A stretch of DNA of 64,000 nucleotides from Rhizobium leguminosarum bv. viciae USDA 2370 (GCF_002008365.1 NZ_MRDL01000025.1:186381-250380), one strand, 5' to 3'. Counted from the first letter of the stretch, positions 25,287 through 34,904 are shown. Numbers and translations: made by a program. The notes: generated by a model from the letters alone, not told the origin.

Positions 25287-26174
25287 GTGGCTCAACACAA
25301 CAAAGTTCGTAAAGCAGTATTTCCGGTTGCCGGGTTGGGAACGCGATTCCTGCCGGCGACAAAGGCTGTTCCGAAGGAAATGTTGACCGTCGTCGACAAG
25401 CCAATCATTCAATATGTCGTCGATGAGGCGATCGAGGCCGGGATCGAACATCTGGTCTTCGTCACCGGACGCAACAAGCACGTCATTGAAGATTATTTCG
25501 ACATCCATTTCGAGTTGGAACAGACGCTGCGCGAGCGCGCCAAGAAGGCTGAAATCACCCTTCTCGCCCAGCAATTGCCGAAGGCCGGCACGGTGAGCTT
25601 CACCCGTCAGCAGGAGCCGCTCGGCCTCGGCCATGCGGTCTGGTGCGCCCGCGAGATCGTCGGCGACGAACCCTTCGCACTGCTGCTGCCCGATATGATC
25701 ATGAAGGGCGACAAGGGCTGCATGAAGGGCATGATCGACCTCTACGGCCAGAGCGGCGGCAATATCATCGCCGTCGAGGAATGCGCGCCCGACCAAGCGC
25801 ATAAATACGGCATCGTCGGCGTTGGCGAGGCGATCGGCGACGGTTTCCGTATCACCGGCATGGTGGAAAAGCCCGCCAAGGGGACTGCGCCTTCCAACTT
25901 CTTCATCAACGGCCGCTACATCCTGCAGCCGGAGATCTTCAAGATCCTCGAAACCCAGGAGCGCGGCGCCGGCAACGAGATCCAGCTTACCGACGGCATG
26001 CTAAAGCTGCTGAAGGAACAGGATTTCGCCGGTTACCACTTCCGCGGCGCGACCTACGACTGCGGCGCCAAGGACGGTTTCATCCTGGCAAACGTCGCCT
26101 TCGCCCTCGAACGCGCCGATATCCGCCCCTCCGTCGAAGGCGGCTTCAGGGAACTGCTTGCCGGCCTGAAATAA
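25287..26174 (+). CDS. galU: UTP-glucose-1-phosphate uridylyltransferase
   Basis: The protein has 295 residues and starts at a GTG with GCAGGAGG upstream. [24 protein letters not shown] (residues 15-38) is the nucleotide-binding signature, and the metal and sugar sites are at [10 protein letters not shown] and ITGMVEKP. The enzyme makes UDP-glucose, the precursor of exopolysaccharide, LPS sugars and cyclic glucans. In Sinorhizobium the exo-cluster copy is called exoN; this one stands alone in a chromosomal envelope neighbourhood. A shared 13-bp terminator separates it from the convergent beta-barrel gene. Confidence 0.93.
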   Translation: MAQHNKVRKAVFPVAGLGTRFLPATKAVPKEMLTVVDKPIIQYVVDEAIEAGIEHLVFVTGRNKHVIEDYFDIHFELEQTLRERAKKAEITLLAQQLPKAGTVSFTRQQEPLGLGHAVWCAREIVGDEPFALLLPDMIMKGDKGCMKGMIDLYGQSGGNIIAVEECAPDQAHKYGIVGVGEAIGDGFRITGMVEKPAKGTAPSNFFINGRYILQPEIFKILETQERGAGNEIQLTDGMLKLLKEQDFAGYHFRGATYDCGAKDGFILANVAFALERADIRPSVEGGFRELLAGLK

Positions 26175-26192
26175 GTTGTAGATTCAATGTAA

Positions 26193-26234
26193 TAGAGCGC
26201 CGCGTGTCCCAACAGATACGCGGCGCTCTATTTT
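26193..26234. terminator. Bidirectional terminator between galU and the beta-barrel gene
   Basis: TAGAGCGCCGCGT (26193-26205) and its exact complement (26218-26230) are followed by TTTT on the plus strand. The 12-base loop is long for a terminator. Confidence 0.7.
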
Positions 26235-26245
26235 GGTCGTCATTC

Positions 26246-27802
26246 TTAGCGTTTCAGCTTGAGACCGACGCCGGCTCGCCATTGCTGCGAATCGCTTCCT
26301 TCCTTGCGCGTCGTCAGCTCGTAGCCGAGTGTGCTGGTGAGATCGAGATAGCGGTTGATGTTCCAGGTAAGGCCGGTCGCAGCGGTATAGACGAGCTCGT
26401 CGTTGATGGTGCTATCCGTCGGATAATCGCGCCATATTACGCCACCGATCATCGTGCCGACCAGATTGTCGCGCAACTGGTGGGTGACCGTCGTCGTCAG
26501 CGCGTGCGAAACGTAGCCGCTTTCGCCCGCCGTGGTCGAGGGCTGGATGCTCGTCTGCAGGTCGAGGTTGACATCGGTGCCGCGGATCGGCGACCAGAGC
26601 AGGCTTGCATCGAGTGTGGCCGTATCGATCGAGGATAGCCGGCTGTCTTCGAAATCCGCCATCTCGTAGCCGACACCGACTTCGCCCTTCAGCTTTTCAC
26701 CGAGATCGACCTCGACGCCGGCCTTGGCGCCGTAGCTATGGCCCGAACGCTCGTAGCCGGCGGAGTCTTGCGTTTCGTCATAGACCGTGCGGCCGATGTT
26801 GGCCTCGATGAAGGGGATGAGCGCGGGTGACAGTTCGTAGCCCACACGGCCACGCAACGTGCCCGTCGTCTGATTGCGGTCGCTGAGGGAGACGGTCGTG
26901 CCGTTCGAGAGTTTAGCGTCCGAATAGATCGAGCGTGTCAGCGCAAGTGCAGTCGTGCCGCGCAGGATGCCAAAATCGCGCTGGACGGAGGCGCCGGCCG
27001 AAAATTCCTGGACGTCCGACTGCTGCGCGGCGTTGGCGATGGCGTCGGGATCGTCCGTATCCTCGCGGTAGAAATTATAGCCAGCGGTCAGGTGCGCGGT
27101 CGTATCGTCGGGAAGATCCAGCCTGAGGTCGCTGTTGAGCTTGAAGGAAGGCTGTTCCTCACCCTCGCCGCTGACATTCTTCTGCCAGGCGCCTTCCGAG
27201 GTCACGGTCAACTGATGCCGGCCCCAGTCCGAGGTCAGGGTCGCTGCCGCATCGGTTTCGAGAAAGGCGCGCCGCTGCGTCGTATTGTCGTCCTTGGTGG
27301 TCTCGGTGTTGATGCTCTGGGTGACGCTCGGGCGGAGCACAAACGTGCCGATCGGGATTCCCGGCGTTTCCTCTGTCGAGGCGCCTTCGGCAGCCCTGCG
27401 GCGCGGCAGTGCCTCATCGACCGGCGCTTCACGGGTGTTCAGCCGGCGGATGTCCTCGTCGAGGATGGAGCCGGTAATGTCGTCGCCGGCTTGGGCATCC
27501 GGTATGGCGGGCCGCTGCTGGGCACCGTCCGCGTTCGCAGTCGCGCCGTTTGCCGCAGGAGTGGCGGTATCGTCGGTCTCGTCATCGAAACCGGCGGCGG
27601 ATGCCGCATTGTTGGTGGCGTGGTTGTCCTGAGAGGTGGCGGAGCGGCTGTTTGCGGGCTGCGAGGCGGACTGCGCGAAGGCTGCCGTCTGGCTGAGAAG
27701 CAGGCCAGTGAGCACGGCAAATGAGACGGCACAGCTCATGGCGCGGAGCGGCGTCACACTGCTCGTCTGTTTTGGCTGGCCCATGCAATTCGCGCCTGAC
27801 AT
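26246..27802 (-). CDS. Outer-membrane beta-barrel protein (BBP2-type)
   Basis: The protein has 518 residues. An N-terminal signal (FAVLTGLLLSQTAAFAQ, near residue 30-45) precedes about 90 residues of low-complexity Ala/Asp/Thr-rich sequence. From about residue 150 the protein alternates polar and hydrophobic residues in repeated 10-12 residue strands with aromatic ends and short turns (HLTAGYNFYRED, GRVGYELSPALIPFIEANIGRTVYD, LDLTSTLGYELTTRKE), ending in a strand WRAGVGLKLKR. This is the pattern of a large outer-membrane barrel of the putative porin family. The role is unknown; an export channel or adhesion role is possible. The ATG used is upstream of a second in-frame ATG at residue 7. It is divergent from kdsD. 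Confidence 0.75.
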   Translation of the reverse strand: MSGANCMGQPKQTSSVTPLRAMSCAVSFAVLTGLLLSQTAAFAQSASQPANSRSATSQDNHATNNAASAAGFDDETDDTATPAANGATANADGAQQRPAIPDAQAGDDITGSILDEDIRRLNTREAPVDEALPRRRAAEGASTEETPGIPIGTFVLRPSVTQSINTETTKDDNTTQRRAFLETDAAATLTSDWGRHQLTVTSEGAWQKNVSGEGEEQPSFKLNSDLRLDLPDDTTAHLTAGYNFYREDTDDPDAIANAAQQSDVQEFSAGASVQRDFGILRGTTALALTRSIYSDAKLSNGTTVSLSDRNQTTGTLRGRVGYELSPALIPFIEANIGRTVYDETQDSAGYERSGHSYGAKAGVEVDLGEKLKGEVGVGYEMADFEDSRLSSIDTATLDASLLWSPIRGTDVNLDLQTSIQPSTTAGESGYVSHALTTTVTHQLRDNLVGTMIGGVIWRDYPTDSTINDELVYTAATGLTWNINRYLDLTSTLGYELTTRKEGSDSQQWRAGVGLKLKR

Positions 27803-27927
27803 GCTTTCGGTTCTTACCCAAAGGTAAAGCCTTGTGGTTAACCATTCGTTGCCGGCGGCCGGCGCTGTTCACAATTCGGAAAGACTGCGGGGTGGACTTG
27901 GAAAGTGAAAAGGTCTAACGCAACTTC

Positions 27928-28923
27928 ATGATCAGAAGAGCGATAAACCTCGTTGAAAACAGCGTGCTCGAGTCGGCAAAACGCACGGTAGAGACCGAAA
28001 GACGCGGTCTTGAAGCGCTCGAACAGGCCTTTGACGATGGCTTGGCCGGTCCTTTCACACGGGCCGTCGAAGTCATCGGCGACATCTCCGGACGCGTGAT
28101 CGTCACCGGCGTCGGCAAGAGCGGGCATATCGGCGCCAAGCTGGCGGCGACATTTGCCTCAACGGGAACGCCTGCCTTTTTCGTGCATGCGGCGGAGGCC
28201 AATCACGGCGATCTCGGCATGATTGCGCGCGACGACGTCGTCTTGGCGATTTCCAAAGGTGGCGAGAGCGCCGAGCTCAAGAGTATCATTTCCTTCACGC
28301 GGCGCTTCTCCATTCCGCTGATCGCGATCACCTGCAGCGAAGGGTCCTCGCTGGCGACCGCCGCCGATATCGTCCTGCTGATGCCGAACGAGCAGGAGGC
28401 CTGCCCGAATGGGCTGGCGCCGACGACCTCGACGCTGATGCAGCTTGCAATCGGCGACGCGCTGGCGGTGGCGCTGTTGGAGGCGCGCGGCTTTACCGCT
28501 ACGGATTTCCACGTCTTCCATCCCGGCGGCAAGCTGGGTGCGAGCCTGATGCATGTCGCCGATGTCATGCATACCGGCGAGCGGCTGCCGCTCGTTGCCA
28601 AGGGCACACCGATGCCGGAGGCGATCACCGTGCTGTCGCGCAAGCATTTCGGCTGCGTCGGGGTGCTGGATGAAGATGGGCGGCTCTGCGGCATCGTCAC
28701 CGAAGGCGACATGGCGCGCAATCTCACGCGCAATCTTTCAGAGCTTGATGTCGACGACATCATGACGCGGACGCCGAAGACGGTGAAGCCGACGGTGCTG
28801 GCGACGGCAGCGCTGGCGCTGCTCAACCAGCATCACATCGGCGCGCTGATCGTCATCGACGACGACCGCCGGCCGGTCGGGCTGGTGCACTTCCACGACC
28901 TGCTGCGGATCGGCGTCGCCTGA
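27928..28923 (+). CDS. kdsD: Arabinose-5-phosphate isomerase (KpsF/GutQ family)
   Basis: The protein has 331 residues. A SIS sugar-isomerase domain (ISGRVIVTGVGKSGHIGAKLAATFASTGTPAFFVHAAEANHGDLGMI, near residues 50-95) is followed by two CBS domains (VADVMHTGERLPL.. and VDDIMTRTPKTV.., from about residue 210). The layout and length are those of KdsD, which turns ribulose 5-phosphate into arabinose 5-phosphate, the first committed step to Kdo for the LPS inner core. This fits the envelope-gene neighbourhood. The GutQ paralogue is the alternative. Confidence 0.9.
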   Translation: MIRRAINLVENSVLESAKRTVETERRGLEALEQAFDDGLAGPFTRAVEVIGDISGRVIVTGVGKSGHIGAKLAATFASTGTPAFFVHAAEANHGDLGMIARDDVVLAISKGGESAELKSIISFTRRFSIPLIAITCSEGSSLATAADIVLLMPNEQEACPNGLAPTTSTLMQLAIGDALAVALLEARGFTATDFHVFHPGGKLGASLMHVADVMHTGERLPLVAKGTPMPEAITVLSRKHFGCVGVLDEDGRLCGIVTEGDMARNLTRNLSELDVDDIMTRTPKTVKPTVLATAALALLNQHHIGALIVIDDDRRPVGLVHFHDLLRIGVA

Positions 28924-28937
28924 TCAGGCTCGTTCGA

Positions 28938-29393
28938 TCAGACGGGCTCGACTCTGAGGTCGCGGCCATTGCTCGAGACCACCTTCACCTGCGTTCCGAC
29001 GGGCAGGTCGGGTCCCATCACCTGCCATAGTGTATCGTCGAGGCGGATTCGGCCGCGGCCCTCGCGGATCGGTTCGTGCAGGGTGGCGGTGCGGCCGACG
29101 AGGCTTGCGCCGCGCTGATTGAGGAAGGGCTCGTCGGTCGTGGCATTGCGCAGCGTCAGCCGGCGGCCGGCGAAGGTCGTGGCAACGGCGAGAAGCGCAA
29201 AAAGAATCGCCTGCAACTCCCAGACCCAGAAGGCGCTGTCCCAGAAGAGTAGCGATAGCGCGCCGACGATCAAGGCGGCAAGGCCGATCCAGACCAGGAA
29301 GAAGCCGGGAACAATCATCTCGGCGGCAAGCAGCACGAGCCCTGCGACCCACCAACTCCATGGACCGAGTTCGGTGACGATCTTCGCCAGCAT
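28938..29393 (-). CDS. NfeD family membrane protein
   Basis: The protein has 151 residues. Two or three membrane segments (WWVAGLVLLAAEMIVPGFFLVWIGLAALIVGALSLLF and VWELQAILFALLAVATTFAG) occupy the first 75 residues; a small OB-fold beta domain follows (GRTATLHEPIREGRGRIRLDDTLWQVMGPDLPVGTQVKVVSSNG). It begins 3 bases after the stop of the SPFH gene. NfeD proteins are the standing partners of SPFH/stomatin proteins in membrane microdomains. It is the short (class 1b) form, without the ClpP-like protease domain. Confidence 0.88.
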   Translation of the reverse strand: MLAKIVTELGPWSWWVAGLVLLAAEMIVPGFFLVWIGLAALIVGALSLLFWDSAFWVWELQAILFALLAVATTFAGRRLTLRNATTDEPFLNQRGASLVGRTATLHEPIREGRGRIRLDDTLWQVMGPDLPVGTQVKVVSSNGRDLRVEPV

Positions 29394-29396
29394 GGC

Positions 29397-30437
29397 TTAT
29401 CGCTCCTGCTCGGGATTGAAAGGATTGGGGGTCGACGGATTGATCGGCGGCGTCGAGCGTGCCGGTGCGGGGCGCGGGCGCGGCGGCACGGGTAGTGGCG
29501 TCGACGGGCTGCTGCCGGCATCGCCGAAGACTTCGCGGGCAATGGCGCCAATGCCGCCGAGCGAGCTTAGGATGGAAGACGCTTCCATCGGCATCATCAC
29601 GATCTTGGAATTGGGCGCCGAACCGATCGAGGTCAGCGCTTCGGTGTATTTCTGCGCGACGAAATAGTTGATCGCCTGGATGTCGCCGGCGGCGATCGCC
29701 TCGGAGACCATCTTCGTTGCCTTGGCTTCGGCCTCGGCTAGACGTTCGCGGGCTTCGGCGTTGCGAAAGGCGGCCTCGCGCTGGCCTTCGGCCTGGAGAA
29801 TGGCGGATTGTTTGGCACCTTCGGCCCTGAGGATCTGCGCGTTGCGCGAGCCTTCGGCCTCCAGCACCTGCGCCCTCTTCTCGCGCTCGGCCTTCATCTG
29901 GCGGGCCATCGCATCAACGAGGTCGCGCGGCGGCTGGATGTCCTTGATCTCGACACGGGTGACCTTGATGCCCCAGGGATGCACGGCTTCGTCGACGACA
30001 CGCAGCAGCCGGTCGTTGATCGCATCACGGTTGGAGAGCAGTTCGTCGAGATCCATCGAACCCATGACCGAGCGGATGTTGGTCATGGTGAGATTGAGGA
30101 TGGCGTTTTCGAGGTTGGAGACCTGATAGGCGGCCTGGGCAGCATTCAGCACCTGATAGAAAGAGACGGCATCGGCCGAAACCGAGGCATTATCCTTGGT
30201 GATCACCTCCTGGGTCGGCACGTTCAGCACCTGTTCCATCACGTTCAACTTGGCGCCGACACGCTCGATGAAGGGGGTGATGAGGTTGAGGCCAGGCTCC
30301 AGCGTGCGGGTATAACGCCCGAAGCGCTCGATCGTATAGCGGTAGCCCTGCGGCACGGTCTTGATCCCGGCAAAGAGCACTAGGATAACGAAGATGACCA
30401 GCACGATCACGACGATGTCGAAGCCGCCGAACAGCAT
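29397..30437 (-). CDS. qmcA: SPFH/stomatin-family membrane protein (QmcA-like paraslipin)
   Basis: The protein has 346 residues from the ATG at 30437, chosen for the AGGAGG site seven bases upstream; an earlier in-frame start gives an unconvincing extension. One N-terminal membrane helix ([17 protein letters not shown]) is followed by the SPFH domain ([35 protein letters not shown] to about residue 190). A charged coiled coil ([44 protein letters not shown]) and a proline-rich tail ([19 protein letters not shown]) complete it. Such proteins form large ring cages around FtsH protease or scaffold membrane domains. It is operonic with nfeD. Confidence 0.88.
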   Translation of the reverse strand: MLFGGFDIVVIVLVIFVILVLFAGIKTVPQGYRYTIERFGRYTRTLEPGLNLITPFIERVGAKLNVMEQVLNVPTQEVITKDNASVSADAVSFYQVLNAAQAAYQVSNLENAILNLTMTNIRSVMGSMDLDELLSNRDAINDRLLRVVDEAVHPWGIKVTRVEIKDIQPPRDLVDAMARQMKAEREKRAQVLEAEGSRNAQILRAEGAKQSAILQAEGQREAAFRNAEARERLAEAEAKATKMVSEAIAAGDIQAINYFVAQKYTEALTSIGSAPNSKIVMMPMEASSILSSLGGIGAIAREVFGDAGSSPSTPLPVPPRPRPAPARSTPPINPSTPNPFNPEQER

Positions 30438-30582
30438 GAAAATTCCTCCTATCGGCGCATGCGCGCCTGCCCAACTCATGTGGTGAGTTAGCACGTTATT
30501 TGCGAGGAAGAAATGAGGGCGCAACCGCCCGGGCTGCAAGTGAAAAGGAGGTTCCGTTTCGGTTAATTCATTGGGCGGTTGC

Positions 30583-30688
30583 TAAAGCGCATCGCGATCT
30601 TTCAGATTCGCTCCCGCGCTTTATGTCTTTGTTTCTACGCATTTGGTTATCGCAAAACCGCTGCACAGTTTTGCGCGACATGCTTTAG
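30583..30688. repeat. Rhizobial intergenic mosaic repeat, copy B
   Basis: TAAAGCGCATCGCGATCTTTCAGATTCGCTC and the right half TACGCATTTGGTTATCGC..TTTTGCGCGACATGCTTTAG are about nine-tenths identical to copy A at 11410-11512. It lies between the SPFH and hemH genes. Confidence 0.85.
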
Positions 30689-30722
30689 CTCCTCGTCCGA
30701 CGCCGCTTTCTGAGTGGGGCTC

Positions 30723-31757
30723 TCAGACCCAGCCCTGCAATTCGCGACGGACGACCTTTTCCAGCACCTTCATGCCGTCCTCGCCGTCGTTGAGGCAGGG
30801 AATATGCGCGAACTTATCGCCGCCGTTCTCATGGAAGGAATGGGCCGCCTGCTCGGCGATTTCCTCCAGCGTCTCCAGACAGTCGGAGACGAAGCCGGGA
30901 TTGATGACGGCGATGCGCTTGACGCCGTCCTTGGCGAGCTTCTCCACCGTCTTGTCGGTATAGGGCTGTAGCCATTCCTCCGGCCCGAAGCGGGATTGGA
31001 AGGTGACCATGAAGTTTTCCTTGGTCAGCCCGAGCCGCTCGCGCAGCAGCCGGCCGGTCTTCTGGCATTGACAGTAGTAGGGGTCGCCCTGTTTGAAATA
31101 GGACATTGGAATGCCGTGGAAGGAGGCGAGCAGCATCTCCGGCTTCCAGTCGAGGGTCGAAAGATGCCTCTCGACCGACGTGGCGAGCGCCTCGATATAG
31201 GTCTCGTCGTCATGATAGGCGGGAACGGTGCGTAGCGCCGGCTGCCAGCGCATCGAGAGCAGCTTCTGGAAGGCCTTGTCGTTGACGGTGGCGGTCGTCG
31301 CCGCCGCATATTGCGGATAAAGCGGGAAGAGCACGATACGGTCGCAACCCTCTTCTTTCAGCGCGTCGATGCGCGAGGCAATCGACGGGGTGCCGTAGCG
31401 CATCGCCCAATCGACCTTGACGTTATCAAGATCCTTCAGGCGCGCGGCCATCAGCTCCGACTGATTGCGGGTGTAGGTGCGTAGATAACTTTCGTTCTTC
31501 TCCTTGTTCCAGATCAGCTCATAGGCCTTGCCGACCTTCTGCGGGCGGGTGTTGAGGACGATGCCGAACAGGATCGGATACCACTTCCAGGGCGACCATT
31601 CGATTACGCGGCGATCGGTGAGGAATTCCCTGAGATAGCGGCGCATCGAGGTATAGTCGGTGCCATCAGGCGTGCCGAGATTGACCAGCAGGACACCGAC
31701 CTTGCCTGACTTGACGGCCGGATGGTCCGCCGGGCGGAGTGAAATATCTGCTGTCAT
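30723..31757 (-). CDS. hemH: Ferrochelatase
   Basis: The protein has 344 residues from the ATG at 31757 (MTADISLRP); a 12-residue longer form from 31793 is less likely. KVGVLLVNLGTPDGTDYTSMRRYLREFLTDRRVIE is the typical start. The metal-site histidine is in LLASFHGIPMSYFKQGDPYYCQCQKT and the conserved glutamate in NPGFVSDCLETLEEI. The enzyme inserts Fe2+ into protoporphyrin IX in the last step of haem synthesis, at the inner membrane. It is probably monocistronic; downstream lies repeat copy B. Regulation is not visible in the short upstream gap. Confidence 0.95.
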   Translation of the reverse strand: MTADISLRPADHPAVKSGKVGVLLVNLGTPDGTDYTSMRRYLREFLTDRRVIEWSPWKWYPILFGIVLNTRPQKVGKAYELIWNKEKNESYLRTYTRNQSELMAARLKDLDNVKVDWAMRYGTPSIASRIDALKEEGCDRIVLFPLYPQYAAATTATVNDKAFQKLLSMRWQPALRTVPAYHDDETYIEALATSVERHLSTLDWKPEMLLASFHGIPMSYFKQGDPYYCQCQKTGRLLRERLGLTKENFMVTFQSRFGPEEWLQPYTDKTVEKLAKDGVKRIAVINPGFVSDCLETLEEIAEQAAHSFHENGGDKFAHIPCLNDGEDGMKVLEKVVRRELQGWV

Positions 31758-31829
31758 TCTGGTCCCAAAGCTCTTTCTGTCTCTTCGGCTCATACGCAGC
31801 CTAGAGATCGTGGTTCACCCTATAGAAAC

Positions 31830-31858
31830 AAAAACCGGCCCGGGAAACCCCGGGCCGG
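31830..31858 (-). terminator. Intrinsic terminator of the 5'-nucleotidase gene
   Basis: On the minus strand a 10-bp stem CCGGCCCGGG with a four-base loop is followed by TTTTTG. It lies 25 bases past the stop codon. Confidence 0.85.
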
Positions 31859-31882
31859 CCAGTGACATCGGGACAAATCGTC

Positions 31883-33841
31883 TTACTTGGCAGGGACCTC
31901 GATCTCCTTGCCGACCGTCAGGTGACGCGGGTTCGGCTTGCCGTTGGCATCCGAAAGCTTCCGCCACAACGTGCCGTCGCCATAGAAGGTCACGGCGAGA
32001 TCCCAGAAGGTGTCGCCCGCGGCGATGACGTGGGTAGAAGGCGTCGTTGCGGCAGGTGCGGAGGCTGCCGGCGCAGGGGCCGGTGCTGCTGGTGCCGGGG
32101 CAGCAGGTACAGCGGGTGCGGGAGCCGGCTCTGTGGATGGAGCAGGAGCGGCCGGTGCAGGGGTGGGTTCGGTGGAGGGGGCCGGAGCAGCCGGTGCGGC
32201 AGGCGCAGGCTCGGAAGCGGAAGGAGCGGGCGCTGCCTGCGCCAATTCCGTGACGCGGCCATCCGTGTATGGCTTGTAAGGCGAATGCGCGGCGACGTAT
32301 TCGGCGGTCACATCTGCAAGATCCGGGCCGAAATCATAAGCGTTCTGGCCTTCCTTAAAGATCGAATAACCGTCGCCGCCGGCCCGCATGAAGTTGTTGG
32401 TCGCGACCTTGTAGGTCTTGGCCGGATCGATCGGAGCGAAATTGTCGCCGTCCTTCACCTGCACATCGCTGACACGGCTGCCGACGGGCTTCGACTGGTC
32501 GAAGGAGAATTTGAGGCCGGCGACCTGGGGGAAACGGCCGGCGCCCTGGTCGATCTGGCTGACGCCGTTTTCGAGCGCCTTGACGACGTTTGCGCCGGTC
32601 AGCTCAAACGTGGCGAGCGTGTTCTGGAACGGCAGGACGGTGATGACCTCGCCCTGGGTGACCTCGCCGCCATCGATTGAAGCACGCAGGCCGCCGCCGT
32701 TCTGAACGGCGATGGTGACGCCCTGATTCTTGGTGCGATCGAGCATGGCATCGGCCACCAGATTGCCCATCGAGCATTCCTTGACGCGGCAGACCTTGCG
32801 GTCGCCTTCGATCGGGCTTTCGGAAGAGCCGATCACCTTCTTGCGCAATTCCTCGATCGGCTTTGCCAGTTCGGCAATGCGGGTGATGACGGCCGGATCG
32901 GGCGTAAAGGTGGAATCGATCAGGATCGGATCGCCCTTGGCATCCTTGACGACGCCGCTATCGTCGAAATTGACGACGAGGTCGCCGAGATACTTGCTGT
33001 AGGAGGCGGCCTGGACGACCGGCACTTGATAGCCGCCGGGATTGTCGACCATCGTCGGGTAGGGGCCTTCGGCCTTGGGGTCGGTGTTGGAGAGCAGGCT
33101 GTGGGAATGGCCGCCGACGACGATATCGACATCCGGGATCTTGGCGATCAGGGCGAGATCGCGGGGATAACCGACATGGGTCAGCGCGATGATCTTGTTG
33201 ACGCCCTGGCTCTTCAGATCCTGAACGGCTGAAGTAATGGCCTGGACGTCATCGGCGATCGTCACGTTCGGGCCGGGGGAGGAAAGCTCTGCCGTATCAT
33301 TGGTGACGGCGCCGACGATGCCGATCTTCTGGCCACCAACATCGAGCACCAGCGAGGGCTTGATGCGGTCGCCGAGCTTGGAGGCGGCTGTCGCCTTGAC
33401 ATTCGCCGTCACGACGGGGAACTGCACCTTGTCGAGGAAGGTCGCAAGCCCATCCTCGCTGTCGTCGAATTCATGATTGCCGACGGTCATGGCGTCGAAC
33501 TTCATCAGGTTCAGGAATTCGGCTTCGGCCGCTCCCTTGTAGGTCGTGTAGAAGAGCGAGCCCTGGAAATTGTCGCCGGCATTGAGGAGGAGGACATTCT
33601 TGCCCGATAGCGCCTGACGACGCTGGTCGATCGCGGTCTTCAGGCGGGCGGCGCCGCCGAAGCATTCCTTCTTGCCTTCCTCCTCTGCCGAGCAGGTGGA
33701 GTCGAACTTGTTGATCGATTCGATGCGTGAATGGAAATCGTTGATATGAAGAATATTGAGTTCGTAATCCGCAAAGGCGGCGCCCGCGCTCAGCGCCAGC
33801 ATGGACGCGGTCAAAAGACCGAAGCTGAAAGACTTCGTCAT
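31883..33841 (-). CDS. Periplasmic 5'-nucleotidase / 2',3'-cyclic phosphodiesterase with C-terminal LysM
   Basis: The protein has 652 residues, started at 33841 after AGGAGA. A signal peptide (FGLLTASMLALSAGAAFA) is followed by the metallophosphoesterase domain: ILHINDFHSRIES, LLNAGDNFQGS, TVGNHEFDDS, ALTHVGYPRD and VVGGHSHSLL bind the two metals. The UshA-type C-terminal nucleotide-recognition domain (residues about 350-530, with NGGGLRASIDGG and FMRAGGDGYSIF) follows. A linker of roughly 65 residues made almost only of Ala, Pro, Ser and Glu with repeated APSTEPxPAPAAPAP units leads to a terminal LysM domain (HVIAAGDTFWDLAVTFYGDGTLWRKLSDANGKPNP). LysM would hold the enzyme to murein. Most UshA enzymes lack such a tail. 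Confidence 0.9.
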   Translation of the reverse strand: MTKSFSFGLLTASMLALSAGAAFADYELNILHINDFHSRIESINKFDSTCSAEEEGKKECFGGAARLKTAIDQRRQALSGKNVLLLNAGDNFQGSLFYTTYKGAAEAEFLNLMKFDAMTVGNHEFDDSEDGLATFLDKVQFPVVTANVKATAASKLGDRIKPSLVLDVGGQKIGIVGAVTNDTAELSSPGPNVTIADDVQAITSAVQDLKSQGVNKIIALTHVGYPRDLALIAKIPDVDIVVGGHSHSLLSNTDPKAEGPYPTMVDNPGGYQVPVVQAASYSKYLGDLVVNFDDSGVVKDAKGDPILIDSTFTPDPAVITRIAELAKPIEELRKKVIGSSESPIEGDRKVCRVKECSMGNLVADAMLDRTKNQGVTIAVQNGGGLRASIDGGEVTQGEVITVLPFQNTLATFELTGANVVKALENGVSQIDQGAGRFPQVAGLKFSFDQSKPVGSRVSDVQVKDGDNFAPIDPAKTYKVATNNFMRAGGDGYSIFKEGQNAYDFGPDLADVTAEYVAAHSPYKPYTDGRVTELAQAAPAPSASEPAPAAPAAPAPSTEPTPAPAAPAPSTEPAPAPAVPAAPAPAAPAPAPAASAPAATTPSTHVIAAGDTFWDLAVTFYGDGTLWRKLSDANGKPNPRHLTVGKEIEVPAK

Positions 33842-34016
33842 CCCTGTTCTCCTGATTGAGGCGAAGAATCCCCCTTGATCCTCGCCGATCCCTTTCATCG
33901 TGCGCCGGGGCGGTTTCCCGGCGTGCGGATGTTCCATCAGACGATGCACAACCGCAAGAGAAAGCTGGGCCAGGCTGGGCGCTTTCCAAGGGGGCAGGGC
34001 AAAAAAGCCGGGTTGC

Positions 34017-34337
34017 TTATCCCCGGCATTCGCCGTCGGCGGCGTTTCGATAGAGTTCGTGCACGGCCTCTGCAATATTCGGAACTGCAGCGAGTGCTAT
34101 GACCAAGCAGAGAAGGGAAACAAGGCGATGAAAGCGCCGGCCGGCCCGATAGGCAAGGAGCGCACCTGCGCCGTAGATCAGGACGGCAGGCACGGCGAAG
34201 ATCAACACCTGCAGCGGCCCGTCGCAATCGGGAGCGGCGATGCCCTGGGCACGATAGACGTTGGCCGGCAAGACGACCGCAAGTGCCGCAAGCGGCATTG
34301 CGAGCAGCAGGATGAGATAAGAGGCGAAGGCCCGCAT
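34017..34337 (-). CDS. Hypothetical small membrane protein
   Basis: The protein has 106 residues with three predicted membrane segments: YLILLLAMPLAALAVVLPA, LQVLIFAVPAVLIYGAGALLAY and LVSLLCLVIALAAVPNI. Between the first two is a short loop with one cysteine and the C terminus ends with NAADGECRG, so two outside cysteines could pair. I do not recognise a family. It lies between the nucleotidase gene and the lipoprotein gene, all on one strand, with 175 and 27 bases to its neighbours. Confidence 0.6.
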   Translation of the reverse strand: MRAFASYLILLLAMPLAALAVVLPANVYRAQGIAAPDCDGPLQVLIFAVPAVLIYGAGALLAYRAGRRFHRLVSLLCLVIALAAVPNIAEAVHELYRNAADGECRG

Positions 34338-34364
34338 GGTGTGCTTAGCCTATCACCTCATTTT

Positions 34365-34733
34365 TCAGCCGCGGCGGGAAAGCGTGAATTGTGCGCCGGA
34401 ATCGGAGGTGCAATTGAGCTGGCTCGGGTTGACGAGGGCGCAATTGACCTTGGACTGGGTCTTGCGCACCAGCGAAGTCATGTTGATCTCCACCAGGGTC
34501 GGTGAGGTATTGATATAGGTACCCGAGGCAAGAAGCTGGTTGCTGTCGGTCGTGCGGGTGGTGAAAGTACCGCCCTGGAAGGTGGAAACGATGCCGTTCG
34601 GATCGCTCCAGTTGCCTTCGACGCCGGTAGCGGCGGGCGCGGTTGCAACCGGCAGACGGCGCGGCTCTGATGAAACGCAGGCGGCAAGAGCGGCCGCTGC
34701 ACCGACAAGAACGAGACCAGTTCTGATTTTCAT
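34365..34733 (-). CDS. Outer-membrane lipoprotein, Omp10-like
   Basis: The protein has 122 residues from the ATG at 34733, with GGGAGAAG upstream. The signal ends in the lipobox LAAC (LVLVGAAAALAACVSSEP), so the cysteine is lipidated. The mature part is about 100 residues: VEGNWSDPNGIVSTFQGGTFTTRTTDSNQLLASGTYINTSPTLVEINMTSLVRKTQSKVNCALVNPSQLNCTSDSGAQFTLSRR, a probable small beta barrel with one disulphide. The style matches the Brucella Omp10 lipoprotein family. No catalytic residues stand out. Confidence 0.75.
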   Translation of the reverse strand: MKIRTGLVLVGAAAALAACVSSEPRRLPVATAPAATGVEGNWSDPNGIVSTFQGGTFTTRTTDSNQLLASGTYINTSPTLVEINMTSLVRKTQSKVNCALVNPSQLNCTSDSGAQFTLSRRG

Positions 34734-34856
34734 AAGGCTTCTCCCGGCGAATCGGCGCGGCGGACACCCGCCAACTTCGGGCAAAACATGGCGCGCGCCC
34801 GGCATGAAGGCAAGCCTTGGAAGGGCAGCGGGCGGCATTTAGACAGCCGGCGTTAC

Positions 34857-34882
34857 AAAAATGCCCGCCTTGTGGCGGGCAT
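34857..34882 (-). terminator. Intrinsic terminator of hss
   Basis: ATGCCCGCC pairs with GGCGGGCAT around a four-base loop; on the minus strand a TTTTT run follows. Confidence 0.85.
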
Positions 34883-34904
34883 TGTCAAAGTCGTGCAGGC
34901 GATC

